Both the position numbers and the translations under genes were made by a program. Positions 26,967 to 32,154 of a stretch of 32,154 bases of DNA are shown one piece after another; the stretch's first letter is position 1; every line of letters starts with the position of its first letter. The DNA is from Calothrix sp. CSU_2_0. Lineage in GTDB: Bacteria > Cyanobacteriota > Cyanobacteriia > Cyanobacteriales > Nostocaceae. The notes below the pieces were generated by a model. That model saw only the letters and a list, made by a program, of their open reading frames with translations, did no database searches and was not told the origin of the DNA. The DNA lies in NCBI GenBank assembly GCA_012034595.1, contig JAAUPE010000084.1, positions 1 to 32,154 of the forward strand. The letters run 5' to 3'.

Positions 26967-27227
26967 CTAATTCTCTGCGCGATTTCGATTTATCATTTGC
27001 GATCGCTGCTTGAATTCCATAATAATACGAATAATTGCTACAAATATCAACATTACCCCTAACCCGCCCAAATAATCATATATAGACAGCGATACAATAG
27101 TTTCAGAAATTTGGTTAGTAGGTGAAACTTCAATATTCGATCGATGAATTTGCTGACTTTCTTGGTTCGTAGAATCTGCAATCTGGGTATTTGCAGTCGA
27201 GTAAATTGGATAATTGAAAAAGCTCAT
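26967..27227 (-). CDS. small single-pass membrane protein, unknown
   Basis: 86 residues from ATG 27227; an upstream ATG at 27239 adds four residues, but GGTGG lies about 8 nt before the inner ATG, so I prefer that. The protein starts MSFFNYPIYSTANTQIAD, has a polar, Ser/Gln/Asn-rich first half, one clear membrane helix near 53-75 (YLGGLGVMLIFVAIIRIIMEF) and a basic tail (KQRSQMINRNR). Positive-inside would put the N-terminus outside. No family is recognised and no neighbour suggests a role. It may be a real small membrane protein; I cannot exclude a chance frame. Confidence 0.45.
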   Translation of the reverse strand: MSFFNYPIYSTANTQIADSTNQESQQIHRSNIEVSPTNQISETIVSLSIYDYLGGLGVMLIFVAIIRIIMEFKQRSQMINRNRAEN

Positions 27228-27375
27228 ATATTCCACCATTGCTAAATTGACAACGCAGGTAAATTAAACCCTTATTCAATCAATACGGTTCATTCATAGT
27301 GGTTTATGCAACTTTGAAAAAAATTACTCCCACAGCACAGATGAGGAGAGAAGGAGAGACTTCGTTTTTCCCTAC

Positions 27376-27407
27376 ATAGTTAGGTTTATTCAAATAAACC
27401 TAACTAT
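27376..27407. repeat. 32-nt perfect palindrome
   Basis: Arms ATAGTTAGGTTTATT (27376-27390) and AATAAACCTAACTAT (27393-27407), 15 bp without mismatch, separated only by CA. It is not followed by a T tract on the plus strand. It could be a protein-binding dyad, a repeat element, or a transcript-end hairpin. Confidence 0.8.
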
Positions 27408-27437
27408 CTAACGAAATGTAAAACCCTCGAAACCCTC

Positions 27438-27474
27438 GGCTAGCTTGGTTTTGCTGTGGAGAAGCAAGCTAGCC
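27438..27474. repeat. hairpin with GGCTAGCTTG/CAAGCTAGCC arms
   Basis: Ten-bp perfect arms at 27438-27447 and 27465-27474 around a 17-nt loop. It lies 30 nt after the 32-nt palindrome. Upstream it is preceded by a direct repeat AAACCCTCG (27421-27429 and 27430-27438). Confidence 0.7.
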
Positions 27475-27779
27475 AATGACATAGTTATAAATTTTTTGTT
27501 GAAAGAGCTAATCCCATTGTCTTCATCTAATTTAATAATTTAAGAACGTTTCCGTAACTTTATATTGCAATAATTCTAAAGATTTTATGAAAATACTCAA
27601 ACAACTTTTCTACAATCCACAGGATTATAAATAGCTAAATATACGAATCTGAAGTTAATACCTAATGATTATCATTGTCTGTATAATAACAACGGATTGA
27701 AGAATGCAAGTTTTCAATCTCATCACAAATAAAGAGTAATCGACATTCCTTTGTTAACAATTTTTCAAGTTTCAATAAC

Positions 27780-28850
27780 ATGACAATTGCAAACAATTTG
27801 AATCCATTAAAAACACCGGATTTTAATGGAGATGGCAAGGGTGACATTTTCTGGAGAAGCGATGTCTCTGACCAAAACGCAATCTGGTTGACAGATGGGC
27901 TGAAAATACTGCAAGGAAGTCTTCTACCTTCAGTACGAGATGAAGATGGATGGGACGAAATAGTACCAGCAGATTTCAATGGAGACAATAAGACAGACTT
28001 ATTTTGGCGCAATTCCAAAACCGGACAGAATGCTATCTGGTTGGTTGATGGGGTAAATCTTGCAGGTGCGGCAGTTATCGATTCGATATCATTAAACTAT
28101 GATTTCGACATCGGGGATTTTAATGGAGACGGGAAAGCCGATATATTTTGGCGCAATGAAAATACAGGGGAAAATGCCATCTGGTTGATGAACGGTACTA
28201 ACCGCATTCAAGCTGAATTTTTACCATCCGTACCCAAGGAATGGGAATATGTAATAGGGGAATTTAACGCAGATAGTAAAACAGATTTCTTTTGGCGAAA
28301 TAAAAGTACTGGACAAAATGCAGTTTGGTTGATGGATGGAGTTAATCTTGCCCAGTTTGAATTTACCCGAAATCAAGATACTTCCTGGGATACATTCCAG
28401 ATTACCGATTATGACGGTGATGGCAGAACCGATATTTTTTGGCGCAATTCCCAAACAGGTAAAAATCAAATCTGGACTTGGATGGAATCGGGACTTAGTC
28501 CTGGTGTGTTGAATTTGAATTTACCCGATAAAAATAGCAATTTCGATTACCAGCTAGCAGATTTTAATGGTGACAGCAGAATAGATTTCCTCTGGCACAA
28601 TTCTGTAACCGGAGAAAATCAAGTTTGGCTCTCAAATGGTTCTCAAATTCAAACCAGTGATTTACCAATAACACCTAAAGGCTGGATTCCTGGAATCGCA
28701 GACACTAGCGGTGATGGCAAGTCAGATATAGCTTGGTATAACATTCTCACGGGAGAAACTGCCGTTTGGTTAATGGATGGAAGCAAGCTGTCTCAAGCTA
28801 GCTTAATTGTAAATGTACCCATTTCCCAACAGTGGCAACCAATTCTCTAA
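27780..28850 (+). CDS. FG-GAP/VCBS repeat protein, predicted seven-bladed propeller
   Basis: 356 residues composed of seven repeats of about 48 residues, each with a calcium-type loop and a conserved W strand: DFNGDGKGDIFWR, DFNGDNKTDLFWR, DFNGDGKADIFWR, EFNADSKTDFFWR, DYDGDGRTDIFWR, DFNGDSRIDFLWH, DTSGDGKSDIAWY, each followed by TG.NA(I/V)WL.(D/N)G. Seven repeats would close one beta-propeller, as in the integrin-like FG-GAP domain. The fourth and seventh loops are the most divergent. No signal peptide, membrane helix or other domain is visible, so it is either cytosolic or exported by another route. ATG 27780 starts 12 residues before the first repeat and no better upstream start exists. 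Confidence 0.85.
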   Translation: MTIANNLNPLKTPDFNGDGKGDIFWRSDVSDQNAIWLTDGLKILQGSLLPSVRDEDGWDEIVPADFNGDNKTDLFWRNSKTGQNAIWLVDGVNLAGAAVIDSISLNYDFDIGDFNGDGKADIFWRNENTGENAIWLMNGTNRIQAEFLPSVPKEWEYVIGEFNADSKTDFFWRNKSTGQNAVWLMDGVNLAQFEFTRNQDTSWDTFQITDYDGDGRTDIFWRNSQTGKNQIWTWMESGLSPGVLNLNLPDKNSNFDYQLADFNGDSRIDFLWHNSVTGENQVWLSNGSQIQTSDLPITPKGWIPGIADTSGDGKSDIAWYNILTGETAVWLMDGSKLSQASLIVNVPISQQWQPIL

Positions 28851-28906
28851 CTGTATCCGGGCTTGAAGTATCTGGATACAATCAGTAATTAGCCAAAGTT
28901 AATTAC

Positions 28907-29035
28907 ACATTACGGCTTATGTGAGTTGGAAACTGAAAAAACAGTTTCGTTGATAGGGTTAAAGCTTATGATTAGAGCAAAGACTCAAAGCTTTGATATT
29001 GCTGGGTAATTTTTAACTCACATAAGCCGTACATT
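28907..29035. mobile_element. MITE-like element of 119 bp with target duplication
   Basis: Perfect 16-bp terminal inverted repeats ACGGCTTATGTGAGTT (28912-28927) and AACTCACATAAGCCGT (29015-29030), directly flanked on both sides by ACATT (28907-28911 and 29031-29035), a 5-bp target duplication. The inside has no open frame; it contains a GAAACTG/CAGTTTC hairpin (28929-28953) and two AAAGCTT copies. This is the shape of a non-autonomous transposable element. The mobilising IS is not in the window. Confidence 0.85.
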
Positions 29036-29048
29036 CGCAACAGCAATA

Positions 29049-29078
29049 GTAGAGATACGATCGCGATCGCATCTCTAC
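29049..29078. repeat. 30-nt palindrome with GTAGAGAT ends and a HIP1 core (member 4)
   Basis: Arms GTAGAGAT (29049-29056) and ATCTCTAC (29071-29078) around a core made of overlapping HIP1 sites (GATCGCGATCGC). One mismatch in the inner stem. It starts 28 nt past the speD stop (minus strand). The ends differ from members 1-3 by one base (GTAGAGAT instead of GTAGAGAC). Confidence 0.65.
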
Positions 29079-29105
29079 ATTGAGGCTTTATTTCCAGGGA
29101 AATAG

Positions 29106-29723
29106 TTAGATTATCTCAATATGCGGTTGCACAGTTGGGGAAAACTTACCACGGGGAAGCTTCATCAGTAAATGTTTACTCGATTTAAATGCACGAGCAA
29201 TAAACTCGCAAGCTTCAACTGGTGTTGTATGTTCACCACATGTAAACACATCAGCCGCAATATACCCATTTTCGGGCCAAGTATGAATCGAAATATGCGA
29301 CTCTGCTAAAAGCGCTAATGCTGTCACCCCTTGAGGATGGAATTGATGGGTTATTCTCTCTAACAAAGTCGAACGGGCAATCTCAGCCGCATCTGCTAAA
29401 GTCTGTTTAATGAACTCAACATCATTGAGAAGGTCAGTCTGACAACCATATAACTCTAACATGCAATGGGTGCCGACTGGAACCTGTGGGTCTTGAGGGA
29501 TAAACTCTTCGGGAATATGGTCTTGGGTAGTATAACTTGCAATAACCGGAGAACTTTTTTGACTGTCTTGCTGTAGCGAAACTGGCTCTTTAATTTTAGT
29601 TGCCAGTCCAGAATTAGAAAAACTCTCGCTATTATTCAACTCTGCAACCGAGTCAAAAACAGTCGCACCGATTGTCAAGTGTTCCACGGAACTGCCGCCC
29701 ATTTGATCGCGCAAATCTTCCAT
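29106..29723 (-). CDS. speD: S-adenosylmethionine decarboxylase proenzyme with N-terminal extension
   Basis: 205 residues; the catalytic part begins only at about residue 84 (GTHCMLELYGC). It makes decarboxylated AdoMet for spermidine synthesis. Self-cleavage site between Glu141 and Ser142 (LAESHISIHTWPE) generates the pyruvoyl group on Ser142; His147 and Cys162 (FTCGEH) are the other processing and catalytic residues, with the 5- and 20-residue spacing of the short bacterial class 1B enzymes (about 130 residues). The extra 80 N-terminal residues are Ser/Gln/Glu-rich and probably disordered. ATG 29723 is the only good start in the extension; no later Met exists before Met88, so the extension seems to be real. 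Confidence 0.93.
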   Translation of the reverse strand: MEDLRDQMGGSSVEHLTIGATVFDSVAELNNSESFSNSGLATKIKEPVSLQQDSQKSSPVIASYTTQDHIPEEFIPQDPQVPVGTHCMLELYGCQTDLLNDVEFIKQTLADAAEIARSTLLERITHQFHPQGVTALALLAESHISIHTWPENGYIAADVFTCGEHTTPVEACEFIARAFKSSKHLLMKLPRGKFSPTVQPHIEII

Positions 29724-29903
29724 TTTGATGTACCTACGAAAAACATAAAATAATGAGAATTTGTTTTGTTGTGAAAAATGGGACTAAAAAAGAGCTTATT
29801 ACTAACACTTAAGCAAACAGAATTTACTTAGCACGTAGCAACTAGCACTTTTAAAATATTTCTTTCACAAGCTACTTATCATAGCACCTTATTTACTATT
29901 GCG

Positions 29904-30863
29904 CTATCGAAAAAACCACAACCAAAACGGTAGAGTTATCAGTAAAATTATCGAGCCAACCGAAACAGCAGTCACAGCCAGTTCGCGATCGAGATTAAAG
30001 GTTTCTGCAAGCACTAAAGTTGCAAATGCGGGAGGCATTGCCATTTGTAAAACAATGACTTGAGCAATTTTGCCAGTCAAACCCAAGCGATGCAAACAAA
30101 TTCCCAAAACAAAGGGGACAAAAACCATTTTAATGATTAAACCAATGCTCGCTAACTTGAGACTGCCCCAATTCTTCAGCTTGCTCAATCGCATTCCAAT
30201 TAATAATAAAGATGCCGCGATCGCACTCCAAGCCACAAAATCCAAACAAGATACAACAACATCAGGTAACGCGACTTGACGCAGCAGCAAACCCATCCCA
30301 AAGCTCCATAAAGCTGGGTTAATCACAATTGCTTTGAGAATTTTGATGCGTTCTTCCCGTAAACTCATCTGTGGAGAATTGCGATCGCTATTTTGACTAC
30401 CACTAGCAAACTTTGCTGCCAATGCTACCCCAAACCCATAAGCACCCAAAGTCGTACCAAGCAAATCATAAAATAGTGCCCAAGCAAAATATTGAGTCCC
30501 AACCAGCGATAGCACAATTGGATAACCAAGATACCCCGTATTCCCAACCATTGCAGCTAGGATTAAACTACCTTGAGTTGATTTTGGAATAGTTATATTT
30601 ATCCATAAATTGAGTATATAGATTGATAGCCAAGCCAAAACCGCACCCAATAGAATCGCACTATAAGCCACAGCAGGAGCAACCCAAACCTGTCCCGACA
30701 AATCCGTTTTCCGCAAAAATGCCACAATACTAGTCGGTACACCCACCCAAAATAACCATTGTCCCAAGCGCATCAGCACCTTTGCAGGTAATATCCGTCC
30801 CAAAATAAAACCAATTACAGCTAAACTGATTAACTTGGCGTAAAGCTCTAAAAGATTAGTCAT
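29904..30863 (-). CDS. AEC family (auxin efflux carrier-type) transporter
   Basis: 319 residues from ATG 30863 (MTNLLELYAKL). An in-frame ATG at 30899 would add 12 residues (MAVTYIIIDIFV); neither has a clear Shine-Dalgarno, and I prefer the inner one because it fits the family N-terminus. About ten hydrophobic helices in two five-helix halves, with the central loop near 165-185. Family landmarks: LILAAMVGNTGYLGYPIVLSL in the middle (the crossing helix with N-G-Y-P) and LQMAMPPAFATLVLAETFNL near the end (the second crossing helix). Members export or import small organic anions. The substrate cannot be inferred here. Inner membrane. Confidence 0.92.
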   Translation of the reverse strand: MTNLLELYAKLISLAVIGFILGRILPAKVLMRLGQWLFWVGVPTSIVAFLRKTDLSGQVWVAPAVAYSAILLGAVLAWLSIYILNLWINITIPKSTQGSLILAAMVGNTGYLGYPIVLSLVGTQYFAWALFYDLLGTTLGAYGFGVALAAKFASGSQNSDRNSPQMSLREERIKILKAIVINPALWSFGMGLLLRQVALPDVVVSCLDFVAWSAIAASLLLIGMRLSKLKNWGSLKLASIGLIIKMVFVPFVLGICLHRLGLTGKIAQVIVLQMAMPPAFATLVLAETFNLDRELAVTAVSVGSIILLITLPFWLWFFR

Positions 30864-30949
30864 TACAAATATATCAATAATTATGTAGGTTACAGCCATT
30901 GCGGCAGATCGAACCTGAAGTATAAAGTATGTACGGTAGGAATTAAGGG

Positions 30950-30991
30950 TTAGGAGTTAGGAGTTAGGAGTTAGGAGTTAGAAATTAGGAG
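30950..30991. repeat. heptameric tandem repeat (TTAGGAG)n
   Basis: Six consecutive heptamers: four perfect TTAGGAG (30950-30977), one TTAGAAA, one TTAGGAG (30985-30991). Typical short tandemly repeated repetitive sequence of heterocystous cyanobacteria; copy number is expected to vary. Confidence 0.9.
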
Positions 30992-31011
30992 TTAATAAAC
31001 ACTAATTCTCC

Positions 31012-31047
31012 AATCCCCCATGCCCAATCCCCAATTCCCAATCCCCT
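31012..31047. repeat. CCCAATC-type short tandem repeat
   Basis: Degenerate heptamers (CCCAATC, CCCAATT, CCCCATG) in a row, upstream of the M15 gene. It is the complementary-strand version of the repeat at 23863-23886. Confidence 0.7.
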
Positions 31048-31112
31048 ATTGCGTTATTTTTTTCCCAGACTACAATCGGTTATGGCAATTGAACAAAAAC
31101 AGGAGTTAAACC

Positions 31113-31934
31113 TTGAGTAACGGTGGGCTTTCTGGAAAACCACAAAATTCATCATCCGGTTCTGGTGACGATATTCCAGCAGCGTTACGAGATACTCCTG
31201 ACGTAGCACGAAAAAGTCATTTGAAACTGCCAGTAATAATCCTTGGTGGTATCGCCGGATTTATATTACTAGCAGCATTTAGTGGATTTATATTTTTCAT
31301 TACCGCACAGAAAAAAGACGCAACTCAGCAAGCTGTTCCTACAGACACAAATGCGGCAACATCTTCTCCATCGCTTAATCCCGGAGATACCCAAGCAAAA
31401 ACCAATGGTTCCCTACTAGGACATTTGCCCTATCCAGAAGCTCCAGAGACAGAACTTGCATCAATTTCCCCCGATGGACGCTTTCGGATGCGAAAAACAG
31501 CAGCGCAACAATTCCAAGCCATGCAACAAGCAGCACGCAGCGCAGGGGTGAATTTAGTCCCAATTTCCGCTTTTCGCTCCATTAAAGAACAAGAACAATT
31601 ATTCTTTGCAATCGGTGCCGAGCGTAACCAAACTCCAGCCCAACGCGCAGCACTATCAGCACCTCCCGGTTATAGCGAACACCATACTGGGTATGCACTT
31701 GATATTGGTGATGGTAATGTACCCGCGACAAATTTAAGCGAAAATTTTGAGAAAACTAAGGCTTACCAATGGTTATCGCAAAATGCCGCCAAATTCCGGT
31801 TTGAATTATCTTTTCCTAAAAATAATCCTCAAGGGGTGAATTACGAACCTTGGCATTGGCGTTTTGTTGGTGATACCCAAAGTTTGGAGACTTTTTATAA
31901 AGCGAAAAATGTGAAACCAGTCCAAACACCGTAA
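31113..31934 (+). CDS. membrane-anchored M15 (VanY-type) D-Ala-D-Ala carboxypeptidase
   Basis: 273 residues from TTG 31113, chosen because AGGAG (31101-31105) sits 7 nt before it and the nearest ATG (31082) is in another frame and stops at once. A polar N-terminus (1-38) is followed by one membrane helix (about 39-64) and a Thr/Ser-rich linker to about 105. The catalytic part has FRSIKEQEQLF, SEHHTGYALDIGDG (His190, Asp197) and EPWHWRF (Glu245, His248): the complete VanY zinc site and catalytic Glu. Predicted to face the periplasm and trim peptidoglycan stem peptides. Architecture differs from the secreted M15 at 14942-15808, so the two are not recent duplicates. No vancomycin-resistance genes adjoin. 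Confidence 0.92.
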   Translation: MSNGGLSGKPQNSSSGSGDDIPAALRDTPDVARKSHLKLPVIILGGIAGFILLAAFSGFIFFITAQKKDATQQAVPTDTNAATSSPSLNPGDTQAKTNGSLLGHLPYPEAPETELASISPDGRFRMRKTAAQQFQAMQQAARSAGVNLVPISAFRSIKEQEQLFFAIGAERNQTPAQRAALSAPPGYSEHHTGYALDIGDGNVPATNLSENFEKTKAYQWLSQNAAKFRFELSFPKNNPQGVNYEPWHWRFVGDTQSLETFYKAKNVKPVQTP

Positions 31935-32068
31935 ATTAGTGATTTTGGGGATTTACGCGAGCGATCGCAAGTGAAATATTTTGCTTTGCTTGTGGGTATT
32001 TGTTTGCCCCTAATTCGCAACCAGCACTATAAACCAATACAGTTCAGTTAAGTATTTTTTCCTTCTCT

Positions 32069-32154
32069 TGCTTGGCGTACTTAGCCCTTACAGGGCGGCT
32101 ATCGCCAACAGAAGCCACTACCCTACGGGATGAGCTTCGCTCTACGTGTCTACT
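32069..32154 (+). repeat. dispersed repeat with CTACCCTACGGGA core, cut by window end
   Basis: Blocks CTTGGCGTACTTAGCCC, GGCGGCTATCGCCAACAGAA and CTACCCTACGGGATGAGC are shared (revcomp, partly shuffled) with 20107-20151. The GGCGGCTATCGCC part forms a small hairpin. Known from memory as a common Nostocales intergenic repeat; it probably continues past the window. Confidence 0.6.

Larger units (their letters stand above)
27228..27779. other. intergenic region with two strong hairpins
   Basis: 552 nt between divergent genes and no coding sequence. Two hairpins lie at 27376-27407 and 27438-27474. The rest holds purine-rich GGAGAGAAGGAGAG (27342-27357) and AT-rich sequence. Confidence 0.5.

Noticed and set aside
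26853-27062. 69-codon plus-strand frame opposite the small membrane protein
   Set aside because: No hydrophobic or conserved pattern, while the minus-strand frame has a clear membrane helix and a plausible ribosome site.
28912-29030. structured small RNA or riboswitch for the speD side
   Set aside because: The perfect terminal repeats with a 5-bp direct duplication are explained better by a transposed MITE; it also lies downstream of, not before, speD.

Overview
The window looks like chromosomal DNA of a filamentous, probably heterocyst-forming cyanobacterium (Nostocales, possibly Calothrix/Rivularia-like). Evidence: AT-rich spacers, very many copies of the HIP1 octamer GCGATCGC inside genes and spacers, heptameric short tandem repeats (TTAGGAG and CCCAATC types), dispersed palindromes with GTAGAGACG-type ends, and typical cyanobacterial genes (4-Cys-like Ser/Thr kinase, ComB, Lin0512, Rpn-like nuclease, REC-first histidine kinase). 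There is no phage, plasmid, CRISPR array, tRNA or rRNA gene that I can see.

Layout. 1-4.8 kb: an ADP-ribosylglycohydrolase (+), a secreted S9 prolyl-oligopeptidase-type peptidase (-) and a TPR protein (-). 4.9-7.5 kb is a zone of gene decay around an intact sfsA: an AIM24-like gene broken twice at homopolymers, a dinB 5' fragment cut off and joined to the 3' part of an Rpn-like nuclease gene. 7.5-9.7 kb: leuC-leuD (leucine biosynthesis) with a terminator hairpin. 9.9-13.8 kb: two tandem sensor kinases; the first (membrane-bound hybrid kinase) carries a one-base frameshift inside its ATPase domain, the second is a soluble REC-HisKA-ATPase protein. 13.9-15.8 kb (-): a secreted M15 peptidase followed by a glycerophosphodiester phosphodiesterase. 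16.5-20.1 kb (+): mnmG (tRNA modification) and a membrane-anchored proline-rich protein with a PilP/GspC-like tail. 20.4-23.0 kb (-): a Ser/Thr kinase fused through one membrane helix to a periplasmic substrate-binding domain. 23.5-26.8 kb: Lin0512 protein (+), comB (-), and a BlaI repressor/M56 protease pair (+). 27-29.7 kb: a small membrane protein (-), a seven-repeat FG-GAP propeller (+), a 119-bp MITE-like element with target duplication, and speD (-). 29.9-31.9 kb: an AEC-family transporter (-) and a second, membrane-anchored M15 peptidase (+). The window ends inside a dispersed cyanobacterial repeat.

How it works together: most genes are independent housekeeping or accessory units. The clear functional pairs are leuC/leuD, BlaI/M56 and the two adjacent sensor kinases. 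Two M15 peptidases point to cell-wall processing. The most unusual material is non-coding: a family of short palindromes lying just downstream of genes with the same ends but different, still base-paired, interiors; a 47-bp tandem repeat whose palindromic core is flipped in one copy; and the MITE. All three frameshifts that I found can be repaired by adding one base to a homopolymer, so sequencing error must be excluded before calling true decay.
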